Assembly: GCF_003429665.1 (NCBI RefSeq)
Contig: NZ_QUWK01000004.1
Span: 45,872 to 109,871, forward strand
Reading direction: 5' to 3'
DNA from: Sphaerochaeta halotolerans
GTDB taxonomy: Bacteria > Spirochaetota > Spirochaetia > Sphaerochaetales > Sphaerochaetaceae
DNA length: 64,000 nt
Shown here: piece by piece, positions 16,272 through 24,655 of the stretch
How positions within the stretch are numbered: the stretch's first letter is position 1
How the letters are laid out: every line of letters begins with the position of its first letter
Position numbers and translations under genes: made by a program
Notes under the pieces: generated by a model
The model's input: only the letters and a program-made list of their open reading frames with translations
What the model was told of the DNA's origin: nothing
Databases searched by the model: none

Positions 16272-17348
16272 ATGTTTGGATTTTCAGACGAAACCTATCT
16301 TGATGTTGCCTCCGGAAACGGGGGCAACGGTTGTGTATCCTTCCGAAGGGAAAAATATGTTCCCAAGGGAGGCCCTGATGGCGGCGACGGCGGCCGTGGT
16401 GGGGATGTGGTATTCGTCGTCAAACATAATCTGAGAACCTTGGCCCATCTCAAATTGGTACGCACCTACCGTGCGGAGAATGGAAAGAACGGCCAAGGAG
16501 ATCGTTGTTATGGACGCGATGGTGCAGATATAGAGATACCTGTTCCTCCAGGAACGGTGATCAAGGATGCCCAGACTGGGGAGATTCTCAAGGATCTGAC
16601 CGACGAGGAGCGGTGGGTATTTCTCAAGGGTGGCAGGGGAGGCCAAGGCAATTGGCACTTCCGTACCGCCACGAGGCAGGCACCCCGTTTTGCCCAACCA
16701 GGGGAGAAGGGGGAGGAGCTGCGAGTTGGTGTTGAATTGCTTGTCATAGCCGACATCGGCTTTGTAGGCTTTCCCAATGCAGGTAAGTCCAGCTTGTTGA
16801 ATATTCTGACCAATGCCCGTACCAAGGTGGCAGGGTATCCCTTTACCACCAAGATTCCTCAGTTGGGAATGATGCGATACGATGAACATGATATTGTGTT
16901 GGCCGACATACCAGGTTTGATAGAAGGAGCTAGTAAAGGCTCTGGAATGGGGATCAAGTTTCTCAGGCACATCAGCAGAACCAAAGGACTGGCTTTTCTC
17001 ATTGATCTAAGTGATGAGCGATATCTTGATGCCTATGATATACTATGCAAGGAACTGGAGGCGTTCGAACCTGAACTGTTGAAAAAGCATCAGGTAATCA
17101 TCGGAACAAAGACTGATGAACCAGGAACTGGACCGCATCTGGAAGAACTGAAGCAGAAGTATGCAGACAAAGAGGTTATCGGCCTCTGTGTGTATCTGGA
17201 TCAAGGAGTTGATGACGTTAAGCATGCATTCATCCGGATGGTAGAGAGGCAGGAATCAGCAAAAGAAGTATCTGTTGCTGACGAAGGTGGTTTTACTACT
17301 ACCGTTGATCATGATGCTTATTATCCAGAGGAACTGAAAGAGCTATAG
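16272..17348 (+). CDS. obgE: GTPase ObgE/CgtA
   Basis: 358 residues. The glycine-rich Obg fold (GNGGNGCVSFRREKYVPKGGPDGGDGGRGG) is followed by the GTPase domain, with G1 GFPNAGKSSLL and G3 DIPGLIEGA, and GTKTD as the G4-like motif. The C-terminal tail after the G domain is short and lacks a full OCT domain. ObgE acts in late 50S assembly and stress signalling, which fits its place after two 50S proteins. Confidence 0.95.
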   Translation: MFGFSDETYLDVASGNGGNGCVSFRREKYVPKGGPDGGDGGRGGDVVFVVKHNLRTLAHLKLVRTYRAENGKNGQGDRCYGRDGADIEIPVPPGTVIKDAQTGEILKDLTDEERWVFLKGGRGGQGNWHFRTATRQAPRFAQPGEKGEELRVGVELLVIADIGFVGFPNAGKSSLLNILTNARTKVAGYPFTTKIPQLGMMRYDEHDIVLADIPGLIEGASKGSGMGIKFLRHISRTKGLAFLIDLSDERYLDAYDILCKELEAFEPELLKKHQVIIGTKTDEPGTGPHLEELKQKYADKEVIGLCVYLDQGVDDVKHAFIRMVERQESAKEVSVADEGGFTTTVDHDAYYPEELKEL

Positions 17349-17357
17349 GAGGAGACC

Positions 17358-17996
17358 TTGGCAGAAGCAGTACCCACTGCCCTTGTGGGAGGCAGTTTTG
17401 ACCCGGTTCATCTCGGCCATCTGCACTTGGTACATACGGTGGCTTCCTCCACCTCATATAGACGATTTATCTTTGTCCCGGTAGCCCGGAACAACTTCAA
17501 GCGGGATGCTAATCTGGCTTCAGCTGAGCATAGGATGCGAATGCTCAACTTGGGTTTCGCTGCCTACCCGAGACTTTATCCTCAAGATCCTGATATGGAA
17601 TTTATCGTTGACGACTGCGAGGTAAATCGTGGTGGAATATCCTACACCTATGATACCGTTAAGCACCTCTATCTCAAGTACAACATCAAGGGACGGCTTG
17701 CAGTGGTCATGGGTGATGATTTGCTCGGCAATCTGCAGCAATGGCATGCCTATGAGGATCTCAAGGAGTTGGTGACTTTTGTTGTCATAAAGCGAGAGGG
17801 GGAAAACACTCCCTTCAGTGATCTCGCAGCAGATCTTGTGTATCTAGAGAATCCATGTGTTGAAGACAGTTCAACGCAGATACGGGAGGGGGTACGGATG
17901 CTCGGTGCAGAGGATTCACTACCCAAAGATATTGCAACATTGATGCCTGAGGAGGTAGCTCACTATGTCGAGTCATTTCGACTCTACCGCACTTGA
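17358..17996 (+). CDS. nadD: Nicotinate-nucleotide adenylyltransferase
   Basis: 212 residues from a TTG start with AGGAGG 4 nt upstream (17348-17353). The nucleotidyltransferase motif GGSFDPVHLGHLHL at the N-terminus and SSTQIREGV near the C-terminus are diagnostic. It makes deamido-NAD from nicotinate mononucleotide. The end overlaps yqeK by 32 nt. Confidence 0.93.
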   Translation: MAEAVPTALVGGSFDPVHLGHLHLVHTVASSTSYRRFIFVPVARNNFKRDANLASAEHRMRMLNLGFAAYPRLYPQDPDMEFIVDDCEVNRGGISYTYDTVKHLYLKYNIKGRLAVVMGDDLLGNLQQWHAYEDLKELVTFVVIKREGENTPFSDLAADLVYLENPCVEDSSTQIREGVRMLGAEDSLPKDIATLMPEEVAHYVESFRLYRT

Positions 17997-18549
17997 GCAA
18001 GAGCTTGCAAAGATTTTACCTCCCCAGCGATATCAGCATAGTGTAGCTGTGGGTGAGACCTGTGTGCGTCTACAGCATCAATACCAGGAGAAATTTGATG
18101 AGCAAGAGCTCTATCAATGTGGTTTGATGCATGACATTGCACGAGATTGGAAAGTCTCTGCGCTTACCCAGTTTGCTGAAGAACACCATCTATCGTTGGA
18201 AAAGGAAGAGAGGGATTTTGCTGTTCTGCTGCATGCTCCAGTGGGTGCTGCTTTGCTTGAGGAGCGGGGTTTTCCCAAACAACTTTGTATTGCAGTCCGT
18301 TATCACACGATCGGGAGCATCCACATGGGGAGAATGGGCTTGGTACTCTACATTGCCGATTATATCGAACCGAATAGGATGCATCTTGATGATGGGGATC
18401 GAGCATCCTTGCTTGGCGAGCCGACGCTTGAGGCGTTGTGTATCAGAATCTTGGAAGCTGAAAGTATGCATTTGCGTTCCAAGGGGAAAGAGATTACACA
18501 TTCAGGGTTGGCGCTGCGTACGTTGCTCAAGGAAGGTGGCAGGCTGTGA
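17965..18549 (+). CDS. yqeK: HD-domain hydrolase YqeK (Ap4A hydrolase type)
   Basis: 194 residues. HD-domain metal ligands are seen in QHSVAVGE, GLMHDIARD, LLHAPVGA, RYHTIG and YIADYIEPNR. YqeK proteins split diadenosine tetraphosphate symmetrically; that activity is family knowledge. The nadD-yqeK-rsfS order is a widely conserved cluster. The start lies inside nadD and the stop overlaps the GTG of the next gene. Confidence 0.9.
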   Translation: MSSHFDSTALEQELAKILPPQRYQHSVAVGETCVRLQHQYQEKFDEQELYQCGLMHDIARDWKVSALTQFAEEHHLSLEKEERDFAVLLHAPVGAALLEERGFPKQLCIAVRYHTIGSIHMGRMGLVLYIADYIEPNRMHLDDGDRASLLGEPTLEALCIRILEAESMHLRSKGKEITHSGLALRTLLKEGGRL

Positions 18550-19121
18550 GAAGAACGGGATTGCTTCTCATGATTCTGGGAGTACTCTTGTTTGTTGGAT
18601 GTGCTCATGATCCGTCCACTGCATATTACGGATTGTTTGAGGATGAGGCAGCCATAATTGCTTTCGAGGCAGGAGACACCCTGTTTATGGTTGTCTTGCC
18701 GTGGTCATTGATCTCAAAACACGCTGAGCAGACAGATTGCAGCCCTGCTGAGGTGTTGCAAGAGCTGGGAGGGATGGAACCCCAGCTGGTTGTTGAAGGA
18801 GAGGGGAGAGAGCTCGTAAGGATTCGTGATCTCCTGACCACCCTTGCCGTTGATACAACTGATCGTACACTCCGGGAGGTGGATGGTCAGGCACGTTTGG
18901 AGGCGCTTAAAGCGGGCGCTCCCTACTTGAGGAAAACTGGTTTGGCAGATACACTTTCCCACACCTGTCCAGGCTTGGATGCATTCTCATTGTTGCAACA
19001 AATAGAGCAATTTCGTGTGTACGATCTGAGAAGTGTATTTAAAGAAGACACAGTTGTTGATTGGCAGCAATTGAAAAGCCATATGACTCTGTATCTTAAG
19101 CAGATACGGAATACACGATGA
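18546..19121 (+). CDS. Small predicted lipoprotein of unknown function
   Basis: 191 residues from a GTG overlapping the yqeK stop. A lipoprotein signal peptide (MRRTGLLLMILGVLLFVGC) places the lipidated cysteine at residue 19. The mature protein is acidic with no family that I recognise. In many bacteria a LytR-CpsA-Psr gene occupies this slot between yqeK and rsfS, and this protein does not resemble LytR. Tight spacing indicates co-transcription. It would be anchored in a membrane facing the periplasm or outside. Confidence 0.8.
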   Translation: MRRTGLLLMILGVLLFVGCAHDPSTAYYGLFEDEAAIIAFEAGDTLFMVVLPWSLISKHAEQTDCSPAEVLQELGGMEPQLVVEGEGRELVRIRDLLTTLAVDTTDRTLREVDGQARLEALKAGAPYLRKTGLADTLSHTCPGLDAFSLLQQIEQFRVYDLRSVFKEDTVVDWQQLKSHMTLYLKQIRNTR

Positions 19122-19157
19122 AGAAACGTAAAGAAAGAAACGTAGGAGTTTGTAGGA

Positions 19158-19502
19158 ATGAATGATTTGGTACAGGCCAATGCAAATGCTATCGGCCAGT
19201 TTCTGGAAGACCATAAGTGCAAGGATGTAAATATCCTTGATGTATCGCAGGAGTGCTCATGGGCGGACTGCTTCATCATTGCAACGGTAAGCAGTGTGGG
19301 GCACCTGAGGGGTGTAGCCCATGAACTGTGGGGTGCTTTGAACGACCTTGGTTTGGAAGTGAGCAACCGGCACAAGAAACCGGCGGGTGATGGTTGGGAA
19401 CTCATCGATTGTGGTGATATCATCATCCATTTGATGAGTAGTGAGCTCAGGGATTTCTATTCCCTTGAGAGGCTCTGGCAGAAGAGAGAAGAAGAAGAGT
19501 AG
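19158..19502 (+). CDS. rsfS: Ribosomal silencing factor RsfS
   Basis: 114 residues. The DUF143/RsfS core is clear: NILDVSQECSWADCFIIATVSSVGHLRGVA, then KPAGDGWELIDCGDIIIHLMSSELRDFYSLERLW. RsfS binds L14 and blocks 50S-30S joining in starvation. Last gene of the rplU operon, ending one base before the convergent lacI stop. GTAGGA precedes the ATG. Confidence 0.95.
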   Translation: MNDLVQANANAIGQFLEDHKCKDVNILDVSQECSWADCFIIATVSSVGHLRGVAHELWGALNDLGLEVSNRHKKPAGDGWELIDCGDIIIHLMSSELRDFYSLERLWQKREEEE

Positions 19503-19503
19503 G

Positions 19504-20532
19504 CTACTCCTCAATATTCTCCCGTATCTTGATGATGGTCTGGGTGATGGTGTCAACAATGGGGTCCTGCTGGTTCATCAAGTGGGTGAACAGCTTCTGG
19601 ATGGCATCATACCCCTGCCTCTTGGGTTGTTGGCAGATGGTAAACGTAATAACCCCTTCTTTTACCAGTGATCTGGTTATTGGAACATCATCAAAACTGA
19701 ATATTCTCAGTGAATCCTGTCTGCCAAGGTCCTTCACTGCCTGACATGCTCCTTGAACACCTGCAGCTGTCAGATAGATGCAGTTGATATCTTCATGTTG
19801 CTCAAGGCAAGCACGGGTTCTCTCATAGCCAATGGTGTCATCATCAAGGCTTTCTACAGTATCAATCACAACATAGTCTGCTCCGTGTTCTTGCAACCCC
19901 TCGATGAAACCTCGGATGCGTTCTTGGTGACCTTTCATGTTAAAGGAACCGGTAACGATGAGAACACGTTTTTGTGTCTTGCTACACAACTGTAAGAGAC
20001 CACTGGCAGTTTTCCCTTCAAGATAGTAGTCAGGTCCTACATAAAAAAGGCGGTGTGAACTGTCAATATCTGTATTCACCGTCACCACAGTTGTGCCACT
20101 TTCTGCAATCCTGTCGATGGCATCAATAACTGGTTGCACATCAAGTGTTGTTACGCATACTCCATCATAATGCTTTGCTTCCAGATGCTTGATTTCCTTC
20201 AGGTGTGCATTTAGGTCGAAAGATTTGATCTGGGTTATATCAAGGATTACTCCAAAGTCACTCAACTCACGTTCTGCTTGGCGGAAGCCTGCGATGACAT
20301 CATCGAAGAAAGGGTTCCCAATACTGGGTAAGAGACATCCAATCCGGAGAGGTTGTTTTCTTCTTGCAAGCACTTTCCCAGCAAGGTTGGGGGTGAATCC
20401 CATTTCATCAGCGATAGCCTGTACTCGTTTGGCAACCTCTTCATTCACCCCTTTTCGTTTATGGAGAACCCGGTCGACGGTCCCACGCGAAACTCCTGCC
20501 TCTTTTGCGATGTCTCTAATTGTAACAGCCAT
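19504..20532 (-). CDS. LacI-family transcriptional regulator
   Basis: 342 residues. The N-terminal HTH with hinge (TIRDIAKEAGVSRGTVDRVLHKRKGVNEEVAKRVQAIADEMGFTPN) is followed by a periplasmic-binding-like ligand domain. AAAGGA lies 6 nt before ATG 20532, which selects this start over one at 20565. It is 53 nt downstream of the sugar permease and probably controls the ChvE-GguAB type importer in response to a sugar; the effector is not known. Confidence 0.9.
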   Translation of the reverse strand: MAVTIRDIAKEAGVSRGTVDRVLHKRKGVNEEVAKRVQAIADEMGFTPNLAGKVLARRKQPLRIGCLLPSIGNPFFDDVIAGFRQAERELSDFGVILDITQIKSFDLNAHLKEIKHLEAKHYDGVCVTTLDVQPVIDAIDRIAESGTTVVTVNTDIDSSHRLFYVGPDYYLEGKTASGLLQLCSKTQKRVLIVTGSFNMKGHQERIRGFIEGLQEHGADYVVIDTVESLDDDTIGYERTRACLEQHEDINCIYLTAAGVQGACQAVKDLGRQDSLRIFSFDDVPITRSLVKEGVITFTICQQPKRQGYDAIQKLFTHLMNQQDPIVDTITQTIIKIRENIEE

Positions 20533-20585
20533 GGTAGTCCTTTTGCTTGAGGATAATGCTGACAACGTTGCATGCGCAAGTGTCC

Positions 20586-21767
20586 TCAGTTGGATTTTAC
20601 CCGCTTTTTGCTCAAAACATCAAATACCACTGCAGCAAGGACAACAATACCCTTGACTGCCTTCTGCCAGTTCGCATCAATTCCGAGTATTGACATGCCA
20701 TTGTTTAGGACACCCATGAAGATGGCTCCGATAATTGCTCCTCCAACGGTACCAGTTCCACCGTAAGCTGAAGCTCCTCCTATGAAGCAGGCACCGATGG
20801 CATCCAGTTCATAGTTGGTTCCTGCAGTAGGGGCAGCAGAGTTGAAGCGGGCTACTCCCACCAGTGCTGCTACTCCGGCCAGAAACCCCATATTTGCATA
20901 GGCAAAGAAGAGTACCCGATTGGTGTTGATACCTGAGAGTTTTGCTGCCTTTTCGTTACCACCCAATGCGTAGAGATGCCTTCCTGGAACACTGCGTGAA
21001 GTGAAATAACTGTATCCAAGGACGATTACGGCAAGAAGTATCAGTACAACAGGGATTCCTTTGTGCTGACCAAGTAAGCTTGCCACCAAGAGAATGGCGG
21101 CTGAAAGGAAAACGATTCGTGCAATGGTGTAAGCCAATGGTTCAATCTGATACCCTTTTTTCTTCTTTGTTTGTCGATTGAACAGTGTATAGGCTATTAC
21201 AACCAAGCAGATAATCACCCCAAGGACGAATGTGATGGTAAACACCCTCGCCTTGTCATCAGTGTTTGGCAGGAAGCTATTGAAATACCTGAGGTACTCT
21301 TCTGGGAAAGGAGAGATGGTGAGCCCATTAAGAATGATGAGCGCAACCCCTCTCCACAGAAGCATCCCTGCCAAGGTGGTAATAAAGGGAGGGATGCGTA
21401 CATAGGCAATCCAAAAGCCTTGCCAGGCACCGATTGCCAACCCTGTGAGCAAACAGATGAAAATCGAAAAATATATATTCCAACCGAGGTTCACGATCAA
21501 CGTTCCTGCCAAAGCACCAACCAAGGCGACAACAGAGCCGACTGAGAGGTCAATGTTTCCACCGGTAAGAATACAAAGCAACATTCCTGTGGCAAGGATA
21601 ACCACATAGGAGTTCTGGCTAATGAGGTTTGAGATGTTCGCTGGGACGAAAAGAGAACCTCGTCCACTGGCGCTGATCAAGCCGTTGAAGAGAATCATTG
21701 TTGCGATGAGGACTAAAAGCATGGAATTCTTCTTCATAGAATCCTTGATCCCGAGGCTATGTCTCAT
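20586..21767 (-). CDS. Monosaccharide ABC importer permease, GguB/XylH-like
   Basis: 393 residues with about ten hydrophobic segments. The family motif TGGNIDLSVGSVVALVGALAG and a conserved FSFGG-like glycine-rich C-terminal stretch (GACFIGGASAYGGTGTVGGAIIGA) are present. Its ATG overlaps the ATPase stop codon (ATGA at 21767-21764) with AGGAG upstream. It forms the channel for the ChvE-type binding protein encoded two genes upstream. Confidence 0.9.
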   Translation of the reverse strand: MRHSLGIKDSMKKNSMLLVLIATMILFNGLISASGRGSLFVPANISNLISQNSYVVILATGMLLCILTGGNIDLSVGSVVALVGALAGTLIVNLGWNIYFSIFICLLTGLAIGAWQGFWIAYVRIPPFITTLAGMLLWRGVALIILNGLTISPFPEEYLRYFNSFLPNTDDKARVFTITFVLGVIICLVVIAYTLFNRQTKKKKGYQIEPLAYTIARIVFLSAAILLVASLLGQHKGIPVVLILLAVIVLGYSYFTSRSVPGRHLYALGGNEKAAKLSGINTNRVLFFAYANMGFLAGVAALVGVARFNSAAPTAGTNYELDAIGACFIGGASAYGGTGTVGGAIIGAIFMGVLNNGMSILGIDANWQKAVKGIVVLAAVVFDVLSKKRVKSN

Positions 21768-23308
21768 GATGTTTTTGCTCCTTTCTGATTCTGAATAATA
21801 CATGTCATAATTGCTTCTTGGCTTGCTTCAGAGCCAAGCATTTCTCCAACAATTCTTCCTTCACTGAGCACATAGATTCGGTCACAAATGCCGAGGATCT
21901 CAGGCATTTCGGAAGAGATGACAAGAATGGATTTCCCTTCTTCAGCCAATTGATTGATGATGGTATAAATTTCATATTTTGCACCAACATCAATGCCTCT
22001 CGTTGGTTCATCAAGCAGGAGGATTTCTGGTTCCGTAAAGATCCACTTGCCCAACAGCACTTTCTGTTGGTTGCCTCCCGATAGATTGTTGACATCTTCG
22101 AGCACAGAGGAACATTTTGTTCCCATCTTTGCCACCATGTCCTTGGATACCTGCATCTCCAAGTCAGGATCAATAATCTGATGGTTGCTGATCGCCTTCA
22201 GGTTTGCGAGGGTGGTGTTCTCCATAATAGGCTTGGAGAGGATCAGGCCATTGGTCTTGCGATCCTCTGTGACATAGGCAATTTTGTTGTCAATTGCCTG
22301 TTGTACGGTATTCAGATGTACTTCCTTTCCATTGATGCGAACAGTTCCACTGATGTCCTGACCGTAACTCTTTCCAAACAAGCTCATGACAAATTCTGTT
22401 CGGCCTGCACCCATCAAGCCGCTGATGCCCACCACTTCCCCTTTGTGGAGATTGATTGTAATGTCATCACAAATTTTCTTTCCTTGGTTGATTGGGTTGT
22501 ATACCGTCCAATGCTCAACCTCAAGACTTACTTCCCCAATTTTTATATTCCGCTTGGGGAACCGGTCTTCAATACTACGCCCAACCATTGCCTTGATAAT
22601 CTCATCCTCAGCAAAAGCTTTTTGTTCCTTGTCCATGGTGGTGATGACCTGGCCGTCACGGATGACGGTGATCCTATCGGCAACATAGGAGACCTCATTG
22701 AGTTTATGTGAGATAAGGATGCTGGTCATTCCCTTGCTTTTGAATTCCAGCAAGAGGTCCAGTAATTTTTTTGCTTCTGAATCATTGAGGGAAGCAGTTG
22801 GTTCGTCTAGGATTAACACTTTGACGTTCTTTGCGAGTGCTTTGGCAATCTCTACCAGCTGTTGCTTGCCAACCCCAATATCCTTGATTGCAATTTTGGA
22901 AGACTCCTCAAGCCCGACCATGGAAAGCAGTTCATCTGCCCTGTTGTACGTCTTATCCCAATCGATGCGAAAGTATGAGCCACGTTCATTCCCCAGAAAC
23001 ATATTCTCGCCGATGGTGAGGTAAGGGACCAAGGCAAGTTCCTGGTGAATGATGGCGATTCCCTTCTGTTCACTCTCCTTGATGGTATGGAAGTGACAGG
23101 ATTCCCCATGAATGATAATTTCTCCTTCAAAGGAACCAGCAGGGTACACACCACTGAGGATATTCATCAGAGTGGATTTGCCAGCCCCGTTTTCTCCTAC
23201 AATTGCATGGATTTCACCTTGCCTGACATCAAGAGTAACGTCATCCAATGCCTTGACCCCGGGAAAGGTTTTGGTGATGTGTTTCATCTCTAAGAGTAGG
23301 GTATCCAA
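21764..23308 (-). CDS. Monosaccharide ABC importer ATPase, GguA/MmsA-like
   Basis: 514 residues with two fused nucleotide-binding domains, as in RbsA/XylG. The first Walker A is GENGAGKST; the second half has the degenerate GLMGAGRTE. The second signature LSGGNQQKVLL is intact, while the first half has GVGKQQLVEIAKA in its place. LLLDEPTRGIDVG is the second Walker B. The start is TTG at 23308 with GGAGG 9 nt upstream. It energises uptake through the adjacent permease. Confidence 0.93.
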   Translation of the reverse strand: MDTLLLEMKHITKTFPGVKALDDVTLDVRQGEIHAIVGENGAGKSTLMNILSGVYPAGSFEGEIIIHGESCHFHTIKESEQKGIAIIHQELALVPYLTIGENMFLGNERGSYFRIDWDKTYNRADELLSMVGLEESSKIAIKDIGVGKQQLVEIAKALAKNVKVLILDEPTASLNDSEAKKLLDLLLEFKSKGMTSILISHKLNEVSYVADRITVIRDGQVITTMDKEQKAFAEDEIIKAMVGRSIEDRFPKRNIKIGEVSLEVEHWTVYNPINQGKKICDDITINLHKGEVVGISGLMGAGRTEFVMSLFGKSYGQDISGTVRINGKEVHLNTVQQAIDNKIAYVTEDRKTNGLILSKPIMENTTLANLKAISNHQIIDPDLEMQVSKDMVAKMGTKCSSVLEDVNNLSGGNQQKVLLGKWIFTEPEILLLDEPTRGIDVGAKYEIYTIINQLAEEGKSILVISSEMPEILGICDRIYVLSEGRIVGEMLGSEASQEAIMTCIIQNQKGAKTS

Positions 23309-23328
23309 AATAAACCTCCAAGAAAGGT

Positions 23329-23352
23329 GGCGGGCAACAAGTGTTGCCCGCC
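23329..23352. other. Intercistronic stem-loop between the binding protein and ATPase genes
   Basis: GGCGGGCAAC and GTTGCCCGCC make a perfect 10-bp stem with a 4-nt loop. There is no U tract. Its position after the binding-protein gene fits an mRNA-stabilising or partial termination structure that would raise the binding-protein share. Confidence 0.6.
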
Positions 23353-23367
23353 TTCTTTCGAAACAGA

Positions 23368-24447
23368 TCAGACCTGTATGTCAGCTTCGGTATAGTAACC
23401 GCTGTCGATTAACAGTTCTTTGTAGTTGTCCACTGTTGCGAATACTGGTTCGCAGAGGTAGGACGGGATAATCCCAGTACCGTTGTCATAGGTTTTGGTG
23501 TCGTTAACCACGACTTCCTCACCCTTCACAATGGCATTGACCATTTCCACAACCTTGCTGGCCAAGGTGCGGGTATCCTTGAAGATGGACATGGCCTGAA
23601 GGCCTTGCAACATGTTCTTGACCGCTGGTTTGTCACAATCCTGACCGGTGATGATCGGGAAGTTGTCCTTAGTGTAGCCGGCAGCTACCAAGGCATTGGT
23701 GATTCCGTTTGCTACTGAGTCATTGGAAGAATAGACAGCATCAAGGCGATTCCCATTCGGACCGTATCCATTAGCAGTGATGAGATTTTCCATTCTCTTC
23801 TGAGCTTCCTCTGTAGACCAGTTCAATGTTGCTACCTGAGCTTTGCTGGTCTGGCCAGAAGGTACTACCAGTTTTCCGCTCTTGATGTATGGTTCCAGAA
23901 TTGACATGGCACCACCAAAGAAGAAATTGATGTTGTTGTCATCAGGGGAACCAGTGAACAGCTCAATGTAGTAGGGACCAGGAGTGCTGTCCAGCTTGAG
24001 AGCATCACGAATGAACTCACCCTGAATTGTTCCAACCTTGAAATTATCAAAGGTTGCATAATAGGTTACTGCATCACTGTTCATGATCAAGCGGTCATAG
24101 GCGATGACTTCAATGTCATTTTCCTTGGCTTGCTTGAGTACCTCAGTGAGCGCCGAGCCATCAATGGAGGCGATGACCAATACATCACAACCTGTGACGA
24201 TCATGTTCTCGAGCTGCGCTACCTGGGTAGGGATGTCATTATCCCCTGCATACTGCAGATCTACCTGGTAGCCTGCTGCTTCGAGTTGCTTCTTCATGTT
24301 GGCACCATCCTGGTTCCAACGTTGGAGGCTTTGTGTGGGCATCGAGACACCAATCTTGGCGATTCCACTTTCTTCCTTTGTTCCGGTGGCGAAGAGAGAT
24401 GTTGCAACCAGCAACACCATCATGAGCACACTGATACACTTTTTCAT
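23368..24447 (-). CDS. chvE: Sugar-binding protein of ABC importer, ChvE/XylF-like
   Basis: 359 residues. A signal peptide (MKKCISVLMMVLLVATSLFA) has no cysteine at the expected lipobox, so export with ordinary cleavage is likely. The mature domain is a type I periplasmic binding protein (IAKIGVSMPTQSLQRWNQDG, IEVIAYDRLIMNSDAVTYY, DAVYSSNDSVANGI). ChvE-class proteins bind glucose, galactose, xylose or arabinose; specificity here is inference. AAAGGAG lies upstream of the ATG. First gene of the operon with ATPase, permease and probably lacI. Confidence 0.9.
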   Translation of the reverse strand: MKKCISVLMMVLLVATSLFATGTKEESGIAKIGVSMPTQSLQRWNQDGANMKKQLEAAGYQVDLQYAGDNDIPTQVAQLENMIVTGCDVLVIASIDGSALTEVLKQAKENDIEVIAYDRLIMNSDAVTYYATFDNFKVGTIQGEFIRDALKLDSTPGPYYIELFTGSPDDNNINFFFGGAMSILEPYIKSGKLVVPSGQTSKAQVATLNWSTEEAQKRMENLITANGYGPNGNRLDAVYSSNDSVANGITNALVAAGYTKDNFPIITGQDCDKPAVKNMLQGLQAMSIFKDTRTLASKVVEMVNAIVKGEEVVVNDTKTYDNGTGIIPSYLCEPVFATVDNYKELLIDSGYYTEADIQV

Positions 24448-24553
24448 ATACGACTCCTTTTTTCTGGATTACTCCAGTGATATGCATGAGCTATGGAGGG
24501 TATACGTAGTACTGAAGCAGGGGTTACAAGCAAAATATATAATTTCCTGCGTA

Positions 24554-24565
24554 GTGCCCGGGCAC
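24554..24565. promoter_or_regulatory. Perfect palindrome upstream of chvE
   Basis: GTGCCCGGGCAC is a perfect 12-bp palindrome 107 bp upstream of the chvE ATG. It lies just downstream of a possible promoter on the minus strand (TTTACA, 16 bp, TATCAT). It could be the operator of the LacI-type regulator. Confidence 0.4.
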
Positions 24566-24655
24566 GTTCATGTATCATGATAGTACCATTTGGGTATTTG
24601 TAAAGAGAAAAATACGGTATGTACAAAGATTTTTACAACATCTGAAACTGTTTTA

